Below are positions 6,875 to 14,628 of a DNA stretch of 17,454 nucleotides, piece after piece. Both the position numbers and the translations under genes were made by a program. Numbering within the stretch: the stretch's first letter is position 1; each line of letters begins with the position of its first letter. The notes below the pieces were generated by a model, which saw nothing but the letters and a program-made list of their open reading frames with translations, searched no databases and was not told the DNA's origin. Origin of the DNA: Candidatus Cryptobacteroides faecihippi (GTDB taxonomy: Bacteria; Bacteroidota; Bacteroidia; Bacteroidales; UBA932); assembly GCA_018066065.1 (NCBI GenBank), contig JAGHSC010000276.1:1-17454 (forward strand). Direction: 5' to 3'.

Positions 6875-9800
6875 TTAAAGTCCAAGTTTAAGTGTGAAAG
6901 TGAACTGCTTAGGCACAGGGACTGCCACACCACCGGTGTTGAAGAACTCAGGATCCTGTCCGTTGAGCTTCTTGTCCGCATAGAGGAGGAAGAGGTTGGT
7001 AGCCTGAAGCTTGATGGAAGCATCCCTGAGCTTCATGCTCTCAACGAAGCTCTTAGGAAGAGCGTAGTTGATGGAGATTTCCTTCATACGGATGAAGTCA
7101 CCCTTGGCGATACGCTCGGTAGAGTAGTTGTAAGCGTTGTACGCGTAGCTCAGGTGAGTGTCGTTGTGGTTCTGGTTCTTGCTGGCGATGACAGGGATTG
7201 TGGTGATGTTCTCGTCACCTGCGATCGTCCAGCGGTTCTTGAACTCCTTAGGCATTGAGGTGAGGTCCGTGTAGGATCTTCTGAAGACAGGATCGAGACG
7301 GACGACGTTGCCGTAGGAGTAAGTGATGAACACATTCAAAGTCAAACCCTTGAACTTGAAGATGTTACCAAATGAACCAACATCGGTAGGATCTGCGCTT
7401 CCTGAATATTCAAGGAACTTGAGCTTCTCAGGCTCGGAGGTCTGGAAGTAGATGCCGGTCGTGGTGACATTGTTGTCCTGGTCGAGGAAGGTAGGAAGAC
7501 CCTGCTCGTTGAGGCCTCTGAACGGAACGGAGAAGATCGCGCGGACAGGATAGCCTTCCTGTGCGAAACCGTTTCCTGACACGAGGTCGATGACTCGCTT
7601 GGAGGTCTTGAGGTTGGTGACAACGTTGTGGGTGTGAGAGTAGATGAAGTTCGTGGTCCAGGAGAAATCCTTCTTCTTGATGTTGACGGTCGTGAGTGTG
7701 AGCTCGACACCGTCTGACTTCATGGCTGCGATGTTACCGTACTTGCGGACCTCTCCACCGACGCCGTAGGTGTTGGCGAGACCGATGAGGTCGAAGTTGT
7801 TGCGGGTGTACCAGTCAGCCTCGACATTGATTCTGTTGTCGAAGAATCCGAGATCGACTCCGACGTTCAGCTCATGCTTTTTCTCGTAGGTGAGCTCGGA
7901 GTTGGCGAGCTGGGAGATGTAGAGCTGGCTTTCCTTGACGGATGTGAAAGGACGCCAAGGGTTCTCAGACCTGATGACTGCAAATGAGTTGGTCACGAAT
8001 GAAGGGCCACGGTCTGCAGTGAGGGAGTAGGAAGCCTTGAGAGAAAGGTGTGAGACTGCCGACTGCTTGTTGAACCAGTTCTCCTCATGCACATGCCATG
8101 CGCCGGAGATGTTCCATGTAGGGAGCCAGCGGACTGCACGGCTCTTTCCGAGCTTGTTGGTACCCTCGTAGCGGATGGTTCCGTTGAGAGTGTATCTACC
8201 CTTGTAGGAATAGGTTCCGTTGAGGAAGAATGCAGCACTGCGCTCATGCCTGTTGCTGAGGGTGTAGTAATCTGAATTGTCCTCTGCACCCTTCTTGAAG
8301 ACCTGGTAGGCGTAGCTTGGGATCTCACCCATCTGGTACTGCATACCCCAGCCTCTGAACCATGAAGCGTGACGGTCCACGCTGTTGGTCTCCATACCGC
8401 CGTAGAGATTGACGATGTGGTTGCCGGCGAAGGTGTTGTTGTAGTTGGCGGTGGCACGGAAGTCCCAGCCGGTCATCGAGTTGTCCTGGCGCTCGTAGAT
8501 ACCTCCTTCAGGAAGCACGCTGATTGGAAGGGCGTAGATGTTGTCCGGGTCCGTGTAGAGGAATGAGTTGTTCTTCCTGATGGTGGAAGTACCCATCTCC
8601 CTGTAGGCCATTGCCTGGTTCGAGTTGTCGAGGATGTAATGCTCCTGAGAGGTAGCGGAATGCTTCACAGCGGCAAGGGCCTTGAGTTCAAGCTTGCTGA
8701 ATGGCTTGTAGGAAAGCTCGCCATGCATGCGGAAGTCCTGGACGGAAAGGTCGATGTAGTTGTTGTCAAGCTCCGAGAAGATGTTGAATGGAGCATAGTT
8801 CCTGGTGTAGAACTCGTCTGGGTCCAAAGCTCTGGATGTGTTGAGAGCGTAGGAATAAGGGTTGATGTCGAAGTCACGCTTCACCTCACCGGAGACGGCA
8901 TCGATGTCTGAGGAAAGGGTTCCCGGAGCCTGCTGCTTACGATAGGAAGCATTGGAGACGAGAGACATGCTGAGCTTCTTGCTGAGGTTGTAGGTGGTGT
9001 TGAGGTTGGCAGTGTAACGCTGTACGCCGCTCTGGAGAGCCCAACCCTTGTCATCCATGGCACTCAGGGAAGCATAGTAATGAGACTTGTCATTACCTGA
9101 AGACACTGAGACCGAATGGTTATGCTGGATGTTGTTGGTGAAGAGACGGTCGAACCAGTCCGTGTTCCTGAACTCTGCCGCACGCAGATAGGCAGCCTTT
9201 GCCTCCGGAGTGTTGGCAAGGGCAAACTGGCCTGTGACCGGATCGTACTCGCTCAGCATGTGGTACATCTTGCCATAGATACCGCTGTCCGCTGCATTGG
9301 AGATCTCAGCATAGTTGAGATAACCCTTCTGCTGGAGTTCCTGGTAGACGGACATCTGGTCCTGGGAGTTCATGATGTTGAAGGTGTTGTAGGAAGGCTT
9401 GAGCCTGAATGTATATTCACCAGTGTAGCTGATGCTGCTCTGGCCAGCCTTTCCCCTCTTCGTGGTGATGACGATGACACCCGCCATTGCACGTGCACCA
9501 TAGATCGAGGTTGCGGAACCATCCTTGAGGATCTGGAAGCTCTCGATGTCGTCGGAGTTCAAGCCTGCGATGACAGAAGAGAGAAGGGTGTTGACATCAC
9601 CGGATGAAAGCTCATCTGCGCTGACATCGACAACGTCTTCCATGATGACGCCGTCAACGACCCAGAGCGGCTTGGAGCTGCCATAGATGGAGGTAGCACC
9701 GCGGACGCGGATCTTAGGGGCTGTTCCGAATGTACCGGAGACGTTCTGGACGCTGACTCCGGCAGCACGTCCCTCAAGGGAACGCGAGATGTCGGTGAGA

Positions 9801-10201
9801 CCGCTGATCTTTGCATCTTCGGCAGAGACCCTGGTGGTTGAACCGGTGAAGAGACGTCTGTCCATCTTCTGCATACCGGTCACGACGACCTGCTCAAGCA
9901 TTTCGGAATCGTTCTTGAGCACGACTTTGACATTAGGCTGGACTGCGACTTCCTGGTCGAGCATTCCCAGATAGGAAACGACGAGAAGCTTTGCAGAGCC
10001 AGGGACTGAAAGAGTGAAGTTACCATCAATGTCGGTGACTGTACCGACCTTGGTGCTGCCCTTCACGAAGACAGATGCGCCAGGGATTGGCAATCCGTCC
10101 TCTTCAGCGATGACAACTCCCTTCACGGTCTGCTGGGCGTATGCCGTCAGCATCGAGAGGAGTATTCCAGCCATCACAAAAAGCAATCTTACTTTTTTCA
10201 T
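6875..10201 (-). CDS. SusC/RagA family TonB-dependent outer-membrane transporter
   Basis: Import channel of 1108 residues, first gene of the operon. A Sec signal peptide (about 1-22, ending AYAQ) precedes a CarboxypepD_reg-like domain (about 24-97, with GVVIAEEDGLPIPGASVFVKGS and GTVTDIDGNFTL). A TonB-box-like segment EQVVVTG follows (103-109), then a plug domain (about 110-255) with the SusC signatures IRVRGATSIYGSSKPLWVVDGV, GDVNTLLSSVIAGLNSDDIESFQILKDGSATSIYGARA and GVIVITTKRGK. The remainder is the 22-strand beta barrel, ending in FTLKLGL. No STN domain is present, so signalling through a FecR-type anti-sigma factor is not expected. No adjacent regulator is visible. The lack of nearby carbohydrate enzymes argues against a polysaccharide substrate; peptides or glycopeptides are likelier, by inference from the metallohydrolase. 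Confidence 0.96.
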   Translation of the reverse strand: MKKVRLLFVMAGILLSMLTAYAQQTVKGVVIAEEDGLPIPGASVFVKGSTKVGTVTDIDGNFTLSVPGSAKLLVVSYLGMLDQEVAVQPNVKVVLKNDSEMLEQVVVTGMQKMDRRLFTGSTTRVSAEDAKISGLTDISRSLEGRAAGVSVQNVSGTFGTAPKIRVRGATSIYGSSKPLWVVDGVIMEDVVDVSADELSSGDVNTLLSSVIAGLNSDDIESFQILKDGSATSIYGARAMAGVIVITTKRGKAGQSSISYTGEYTFRLKPSYNTFNIMNSQDQMSVYQELQQKGYLNYAEISNAADSGIYGKMYHMLSEYDPVTGQFALANTPEAKAAYLRAAEFRNTDWFDRLFTNNIQHNHSVSVSSGNDKSHYYASLSAMDDKGWALQSGVQRYTANLNTTYNLSKKLSMSLVSNASYRKQQAPGTLSSDIDAVSGEVKRDFDINPYSYALNTSRALDPDEFYTRNYAPFNIFSELDNNYIDLSVQDFRMHGELSYKPFSKLELKALAAVKHSATSQEHYILDNSNQAMAYREMGTSTIRKNNSFLYTDPDNIYALPISVLPEGGIYERQDNSMTGWDFRATANYNNTFAGNHIVNLYGGMETNSVDRHASWFRGWGMQYQMGEIPSYAYQVFKKGAEDNSDYYTLSNRHERSAAFFLNGTYSYKGRYTLNGTIRYEGTNKLGKSRAVRWLPTWNISGAWHVHEENWFNKQSAVSHLSLKASYSLTADRGPSFVTNSFAVIRSENPWRPFTSVKESQLYISQLANSELTYEKKHELNVGVDLGFFDNRINVEADWYTRNNFDLIGLANTYGVGGEVRKYGNIAAMKSDGVELTLTTVNIKKKDFSWTTNFIYSHTHNVVTNLKTSKRVIDLVSGNGFAQEGYPVRAIFSVPFRGLNEQGLPTFLDQDNNVTTTGIYFQTSEPEKLKFLEYSGSADPTDVGSFGNIFKFKGLTLNVFITYSYGNVVRLDPVFRRSYTDLTSMPKEFKNRWTIAGDENITTIPVIASKNQNHNDTHLSYAYNAYNYSTERIAKGDFIRMKEISINYALPKSFVESMKLRDASIKLQATNLFLLYADKKLNGQDPEFFNTGGVAVPVPKQFTFTLKLGL

Positions 10202-10243
10202 TGGCCTACGTTTATTAATATAAAATGAAAACTATTCAGCGGG

Positions 10244-10251
10244 CCAATATA
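10244..10251 (-). promoter_or_regulatory. Candidate -7 box for the SusC operon (TATATTGG)
   Basis: On the minus strand this reads TATATTGG, one base off TAnnTTTG, just after a T-rich tract. It would start transcription near base 10240, giving a leader of about 39 bases before the SusC ATG at 10201. A TTG lies roughly 23 bases upstream, slightly long for a -33 element. It is the only reasonable candidate in the 177-base gap 10202-10378. Confidence 0.4.
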
Positions 10252-10299
10252 CTAAAAAAATTTAAACAATCTTGCAATCCAACGGTATTTTAATAAAAT

Positions 10300-10329
10300 A
10301 TCGCTGCTGGACGACACTCCAGCAGCGAT
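10300..10329 (-). terminator. Intrinsic terminator after the DUF2723 gene
   Basis: A perfect 12-base-pair inverted repeat ATCGCTGCTGGA (10300-10311) / TCCAGCAGCGAT (10318-10329) encloses a six-base loop. On the minus strand it lies about 50 bases after the DUF2723 stop codon and runs into a T-rich tract (ATTTTATT), so it should end that transcript before the SusC promoter. On the plus strand no T run follows, so termination there is unlikely. Confidence 0.8.
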
Positions 10330-10378
10330 TATCCAAACATTACAATTTGCAACTAAAGGATCTATTCCGTATTAATAA

Positions 10379-13300
10379 TTATTCCCCTGAAGATGGATTC
10401 TCTCCAGTTTCCGCACCGGTGGAGACACTCAGGTACTGCGCAAAATCTTTTTCAATCTTGTCAGCGAATTCCTTGTCTCCGGACTTGGAGATGGTGCTGA
10501 TCATGTAGTAGACGATGTTGCAGCAGTACTCGAAATCAGACTTGCTGTCCGGGTAGAAGTCGAGATAGAAGAGAATTGACTGCTTTGTCTCGGAGTAAAG
10601 CTCGGAAGCAAGGGCCCTTGCCTTTTCCGGCTTGCCGATCGCATAGTAGTCACGGGTCATCTCGATCGGGAAGAGAGCGTTGGAGCTCCATCCGTAGAGC
10701 GAGTTCTCGTACGGGAAGATGGATGGGTCAAGGACTTCCTGGCACTTGTCGAGAGCCTCTTCAACCCTTCCGTACTCCCCTGCCTGGAAGAACGCATTTG
10801 CAGAAGAGACGAACATGTTCCTAAGTGACATGACACCGAGGAAGGTGTAAAGATTCTGATAGTCCACGAAATAGTCCTTGCGGCTGATGGCATCGTAGCA
10901 TGACCTGTTCATGATGATGTCGTAAAGTTCGTCCGTGTCGACCTTGCCGACCTCAAGAGACTGGATCTTGTTCTTGACAGGAGTGAACCTGTAGGAGAAT
11001 CCATCGTACATGAGATAGTCCTTGATGCCGATGTTGAGGTCACCACCCTGGTTGAGGAGGTTGATCGGCCTGTCCCACTCGTAGGTGGAAAGGAAGTCGA
11101 GCAGGAAGATCTCCGGCTTGGAGAGATAGTTCTTGCTGGCCGGGATCTCGAGGACGATTGAATCCGGGATCTCGGAAGCGAACTTCTCGCTGACGATTCC
11201 GTGCTTGAGACAGTTCTCCTTGTTGACAGGGAGGATCATCTTCCTGGAAACCCAGTAATCGATCTTCTTTCCGTCATGGAGGACGACCTTGGCATCAGGA
11301 TGCTTGAAGACCTTGATGCAGTCTGAGATCATGATGGCCTGGTTGCGGCTGTCGCTGACAGGGACCCAGTCATTGATTCCGTAGAGATACTGGTTCTGAC
11401 CGACGGAAAGCTTCAGTGCAGGGGAATTGTTGCAGGCATACTTCATCTGGTCGATGTACCAGTCGGTACCCAGAAGTGATGTGTTGCAGACCCTGACATC
11501 ATTCCTGAAGCCCTCGACCTCCTGGACATACCAGAGAGGGAAGGTATCGTTGTCGCCGTGGGTGACGAGCAAGCCGTTCTCACCGACGGAGTTGAGGTAG
11601 TTCCTCGCAATCTCGACCGCAGTGTAGCGGTTGCTTCTGTCATGGTCATCCCAGTTCTCCTCCGCCATGAGGGCAGGCACGAAGAGGCAGGCAGCAGTGA
11701 CGGTTGCAGCAACGGCAGTGGACTTCTTCGCCTTGAAGGCATCCGTGAGCCATGAATGGAGCGCGGCCACTCCGAGTCCGATCCAGATGCAGAATGCATA
11801 GAACGACCCGGCATAGGCATAGTCCCTCTCACGGACCTGGTAAGGAGTCTGGTTGAGATAGATGACGATGGCGATTCCCGTCATGAAGAAGAGAAGGAAG
11901 GTGAGCCAGCAGCCTCTCTTGTCCTTGTCGAACTGGAAGACCAGGCCGAGAAGGCCCAGAAGCAGAGGCAGGAAGAAGTAATGGTTCTTTCCCTTGTTGT
12001 TCTTCAGCCAGTCCGGAGCATTGTCCTGATTGGAGAGTCTGATCTCATCGACAGGCTTGATGCCGCTTTCCCAGTTGCCCGCGAAAGGATCCTGCGACGA
12101 GGCATGAAGCTCGTTCTGACGGCCGACGAAATTCCACATGAAGTACCTCCAGTACATCCAGCCGACCTGGAAGTCGAAGAAGTAACGGAGATTGGCGCCG
12201 AAGGTAGGTCTCGGCTGGTCGGATCCCGGGACAGGGATGCCCTTGCCGTTCATGTAGTACTGGTAGAACTTGATGTGCCTGTCGTCATTGCTGTACATTC
12301 TCGGGAAGAGCATCTTCGACGAAGCATCGTACTTCACGTCGGAAGGGCCGTCCACCTTCTTGTACCTGCCATCGACAGGTGCCCAGTAAGGGCTCGCGAC
12401 AAGCGTGTAGGTCGAGCCGAAATACTGTCCGTAGAGGAGCGGAACCTTTCCGTACTGCTCGCGGGACAGGTAGCGGACAAGGGTGAATGCATTGTCCGGC
12501 TGGTACTCATTTGTAGGGGTCTTGGCCGATGACCTGATGATCACGACGGTGAAGAGCGAGAAGCCGATCACGATGGTCGTGAAGCACGGGAGCGCAGTGT
12601 TCAGGAAGACCTTGCCCTTGTCCAGAGTCTTGAAGAGGCCCGAGAAGCAGGGGGTGAGGAGAGCCACGAGGAAAAAGGCGGCACCCGTGTTGCAAGGAAG
12701 GCCGAGAGTGTTGACGATGAAGAGGTCGACATAGGCGGCCAGCTTAGGGAACAGAGGCACCATCAGGAAGACGATCACTCCAAGGATGACGACTGAGACC
12801 AGGATCATCTTGAGCAGCTCCATGAAAGTGTAAGGCTTGTCCTCGCGCATCTTGAAATAGTACATGAAGACCAGCATAGGGATGGCCAGGAGGTTCAGCA
12901 GATGCACTCCGATGGAGAGGCCCATCAGGAACGAGATGAGGATGATCCACCTGTTTGAATATCTCCTGTCGGGAGCCTCGTACCACTTTGTCATGGCCCA
13001 GACGACGATGGCCGTGAAGAGCGAGGACATGGCATAGACCTCACCCTCGACTGCAGAGAACCAGAACGTGTCCGAGAAACAGTAGGCAAGGGCGCCCACG
13101 GCACCCGATCCCATGATGGCAATGGCACTGCCCAGTGAATATCCATCCTCGCGGCCCTCATCTTCCTTGCGGCCTGCGACGAGCCGCTTGACGAAGAAGA
13201 CGATCGTCAGGTAGAGGAAGAAGATGGTGAGTGAAGAGCAGAGGGCACTCATGGAGTTCACCATGACGGCGGCCTTGTCCGGGCCGGTGAACATGGTGAA

Positions 13301-13495
13301 GAATCTTGCAATCAGCTGGAACACAGGGTTTCCCGGAGGATGACCCACCTCAAGCTTGTACGATGATGCGATGAACTCGCCGCAATCCCAGAAGGAAGCG
13401 GTCGGCTCGATGGTGGAGAGATAGGTGACCGTCGCGACCAGGAAGACCACGGCGCCGACCATCAGATTCCACAACCTGAATTTCTTATTGTCCAT
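10379..13495 (-). CDS. DUF2723 / GT117-type polytopic membrane glycosyltransferase
   Basis: Large inner-membrane protein of 1038 residues. The N-terminal half (about 10-640) has about 12 hydrophobic segments and the DUF2723 signature SFWDCGEFIASSYKLEVGHPPGNP (about 34-57). Asp37 and Glu40 in the first external loop resemble the acidic catalytic loop of GT-C protein O-mannosyltransferases. The motif LNQTPYQVRERDYAYAGSFYAF follows later. The C-terminal part (about 650-1038) is soluble, probably periplasmic, with NYLNSVGENGLLVTHGDNDTFPLWYVQEVEGFRNDVRV and helical TPR-like repeats near the end. The family is assigned to CAZy GT117 and suspected in protein O-glycosylation; this is not proven here. 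I chose ATG 13495 (MDNKKFRLWN) because the in-frame extension to 13561 would begin upstream of the predicted transcription start. It is a single gene with its own promoter and terminator. Confidence 0.88.
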   Translation of the reverse strand: MDNKKFRLWNLMVGAVVFLVATVTYLSTIEPTASFWDCGEFIASSYKLEVGHPPGNPVFQLIARFFTMFTGPDKAAVMVNSMSALCSSLTIFFLYLTIVFFVKRLVAGRKEDEGREDGYSLGSAIAIMGSGAVGALAYCFSDTFWFSAVEGEVYAMSSLFTAIVVWAMTKWYEAPDRRYSNRWIILISFLMGLSIGVHLLNLLAIPMLVFMYYFKMREDKPYTFMELLKMILVSVVILGVIVFLMVPLFPKLAAYVDLFIVNTLGLPCNTGAAFFLVALLTPCFSGLFKTLDKGKVFLNTALPCFTTIVIGFSLFTVVIIRSSAKTPTNEYQPDNAFTLVRYLSREQYGKVPLLYGQYFGSTYTLVASPYWAPVDGRYKKVDGPSDVKYDASSKMLFPRMYSNDDRHIKFYQYYMNGKGIPVPGSDQPRPTFGANLRYFFDFQVGWMYWRYFMWNFVGRQNELHASSQDPFAGNWESGIKPVDEIRLSNQDNAPDWLKNNKGKNHYFFLPLLLGLLGLVFQFDKDKRGCWLTFLLFFMTGIAIVIYLNQTPYQVRERDYAYAGSFYAFCIWIGLGVAALHSWLTDAFKAKKSTAVAATVTAACLFVPALMAEENWDDHDRSNRYTAVEIARNYLNSVGENGLLVTHGDNDTFPLWYVQEVEGFRNDVRVCNTSLLGTDWYIDQMKYACNNSPALKLSVGQNQYLYGINDWVPVSDSRNQAIMISDCIKVFKHPDAKVVLHDGKKIDYWVSRKMILPVNKENCLKHGIVSEKFASEIPDSIVLEIPASKNYLSKPEIFLLDFLSTYEWDRPINLLNQGGDLNIGIKDYLMYDGFSYRFTPVKNKIQSLEVGKVDTDELYDIIMNRSCYDAISRKDYFVDYQNLYTFLGVMSLRNMFVSSANAFFQAGEYGRVEEALDKCQEVLDPSIFPYENSLYGWSSNALFPIEMTRDYYAIGKPEKARALASELYSETKQSILFYLDFYPDSKSDFEYCCNIVYYMISTISKSGDKEFADKIEKDFAQYLSVSTGAETGENPSSGE

Positions 13496-13550
13496 GACTA
13501 CTGTTTTGTTCAGTTTGAGATGGCCTGCAAACAATTGGCCATAATTCAGA

Positions 13551-13583
13551 CAAAGATACAAAAGGAATCCTTATCTTTGCAAA
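13551..13583 (-). promoter_or_regulatory. Promoter of the DUF2723 gene (-33 TTTG, -7 TATCTTTG)
   Basis: Minus-strand reading gives TTTG at 13583-13580, 21 bases, then TATCTTTG at 13558-13551. Both elements and the spacing fit the Bacteroidota consensus. Transcription should start near 13547, leaving a leader of about 52 bases. The -33 element shares bases with the opposing SUI1 promoter. Confidence 0.75.
13572..13579 (+). promoter_or_regulatory. Candidate -7 box for the SUI1/YciH gene cluster (TATCTTTG)
   Basis: Exact TAnnTTTG match with a predicted start near 13583, giving a leader of about 17 bases to the ATG at 13601. No good -33 TTTG is seen upstream. This box and the minus-strand box at 13551-13558 form an 8-base inverted repeat separated by 13 bases. 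Confidence 0.65.
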
Positions 13584-13600
13584 AATACATTGATCAGACG

Positions 13601-13951
13601 ATGAAAGCGGACAACGATTGGAAACAGAGGCTTGGGGTGGTCTATTCGACCAATCCCGACTTTGCCTATTCTGAAGAGCCTTCCGTGGAGGAGGCAGAGA
13701 CTCTTGAGCCATCCCGCCAGCGCCTGATCGTCTCCATCGACAGAAGAAACCGCGGAGGCAAGCAGGTAACCTTGGTCACCGGCTTCGTGGGCACACAGGA
13801 CGACCTGGCAGCGCTGGGCAAGACCCTGAAGGTCAAGTGCGGCGTCGGAGGTTCCGCGAAGGACGGCGAGATCACCGTCCAGGGTGACTTCCGCGACAGG
13901 GTGACAGCCCTGCTCAGGGAGATGGGCTACAACGCCAAGCGAGGGAACTGA
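13601..13951 (+). CDS. yciH: SUI1/eIF1-like translation initiation factor family protein
   Basis: Small cytoplasmic protein of 116 residues, homologous to archaeal and eukaryotic translation initiation factor 1 and to E. coli YciH. The SUI1 domain covers about 40-113. Its core is RLIVSIDRRNRGGKQVTLVTGF (41-62), GTQDDLAALGKTLKVKCGVGGSAKDGEI (64-91, including the KCGVGGS signature) and VQGDFRDRVTALLREMGY (93-110). The N-terminus DWKQRLGVVYSTNPDF is typical of the Bacteroidota version. The ATG at 13601 was chosen because the longer reading from 13520 lies upstream of the promoter box and across the divergent promoter. The downstream DUF4271 ATG follows the stop after two bases. The bacterial role, possibly start-site fidelity or stress translation, is not settled. 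Confidence 0.93.
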   Translation: MKADNDWKQRLGVVYSTNPDFAYSEEPSVEEAETLEPSRQRLIVSIDRRNRGGKQVTLVTGFVGTQDDLAALGKTLKVKCGVGGSAKDGEITVQGDFRDRVTALLREMGYNAKRGN

Positions 13952-13953
13952 CC

Positions 13954-14592
13954 ATGATGCTCCAGGACAATCCGACCTTTGCAACGCTGGCCGTTGTCTT
14001 CACGATCCTCTTCATCCTCGAGATGAGGAGCTTCCTGAAGATCAGCCCGTACATTTTCGGATGCATCTGGAGATGGAAGTACAACCTTGAGCTCGAGGAC
14101 AGTCTCCAGCTGAGCAGGAGCCGCGACAGGATTGCACTGATCCTTGCGGTACCGACCTGCATGCTTGCATATTCATACTCGATCTACAATCCCGACATCA
14201 TCCAGAAGTTCTCCCCCGCCGCCAGGCTGGGGCTGGTTTCCGCCGCACTGCTGCTGCAGCTGCCTGCAAGGGCATTCCTCAACTGGCAGTTCGTGCCGCA
14301 TGGGTCCAGGTCAAAGGCATTCCAGGCTGCCAACGGGGCGTTCTACAACTACTCCATCCTGCTGTTCTTCCTGGTCTTCTTCACCGGCGCGGTCACGAAT
14401 GCGCTTACCGGAAGCATGGACACGACGCAGGACGTACTTGTGTGGGTCATAGCCATTTCCTACGCGCTCTACGTCATCAGGAGGGGGCAGATTTTCGCTT
14501 CCGCTTGCAATCCTTTCGTTACAATTTTGTATCTTTGCGGCCTTGAATTGCTCCCGACCGCAATCCCGGTGCTTTCAGGAATGCTCCTGTAA
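13954..14592 (+). CDS. DUF4271 integral membrane protein
   Basis: Inner-membrane protein of 212 residues (211 if the second of two adjacent ATGs at 13957 is used). Hydrophobic segments occur at about 9-25, 61-80, 92-110, 129-152, 158-175 and 188-210, with a basic loop FIWRWKYNLELEDSLQLSRSRDR-like in character between the first two. The C-terminal NPFVTILYLCGLELLPTAIP matches the conserved end of the Bacteroidota-specific DUF4271 family. Its function is unknown. In Bacteroidota it is commonly followed by the HemD-like gene, as here, with a 36-base gap. Translation probably couples to SUI1, whose TGA ends two bases before. A TATCTTTG promoter box lies inside its last conserved motif. Confidence 0.85.
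   Translation: MMLQDNPTFATLAVVFTILFILEMRSFLKISPYIFGCIWRWKYNLELEDSLQLSRSRDRIALILAVPTCMLAYSYSIYNPDIIQKFSPAARLGLVSAALLLQLPARAFLNWQFVPHGSRSKAFQAANGAFYNYSILLFFLVFFTGAVTNALTGSMDTTQDVLVWVIAISYALYVIRRGQIFASACNPFVTILYLCGLELLPTAIPVLSGMLL
14505..14537 (+). promoter_or_regulatory. Candidate internal promoter for hemD-rnpA-yidD
   Basis: Inside the DUF4271 gene, TATCTTTG (14530-14537) lies 22 bases after TTG (14505-14507), matching both consensus elements at slightly long spacing. Transcription would start near 14541, with a leader of about 88 bases to the hemD ATG. The same bases encode Leu-Tyr-Leu-Cys of the conserved protein motif, so chance through coding constraint is possible. Confidence 0.45.
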
Positions 14593-14628
14593 GCCTCCCA
14601 CGGACGAGAAAGACATCATGGAAAGGCT

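Noticed and set aside
10201..10247. TTGGCC (10201-10206) and GGCCAA (10242-10247) inverted repeat around the SusC leader
   Set aside because: It is only six bases, about 35 bases apart, and one copy overlaps the candidate -7 box so the RNA would not contain both arms. Too weak to call an operator.
11756..12532. Plus-strand open frame of 258 codons inside the DUF2723 gene
   Set aside because: The composition is Glu/Val/Arg-rich antisense shadow with no recognisable domain, and the opposite strand encodes conserved DUF2723 sequence throughout. The same applies to the plus-strand frames at 4484-5266 and 9116-9607.
13496..13561. 22-residue N-terminal extension of the DUF2723 protein
   Set aside because: It would begin within the predicted promoter, upstream of the transcription start. 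MDNKKFRLWN is a natural N-terminus just before the first membrane segment.
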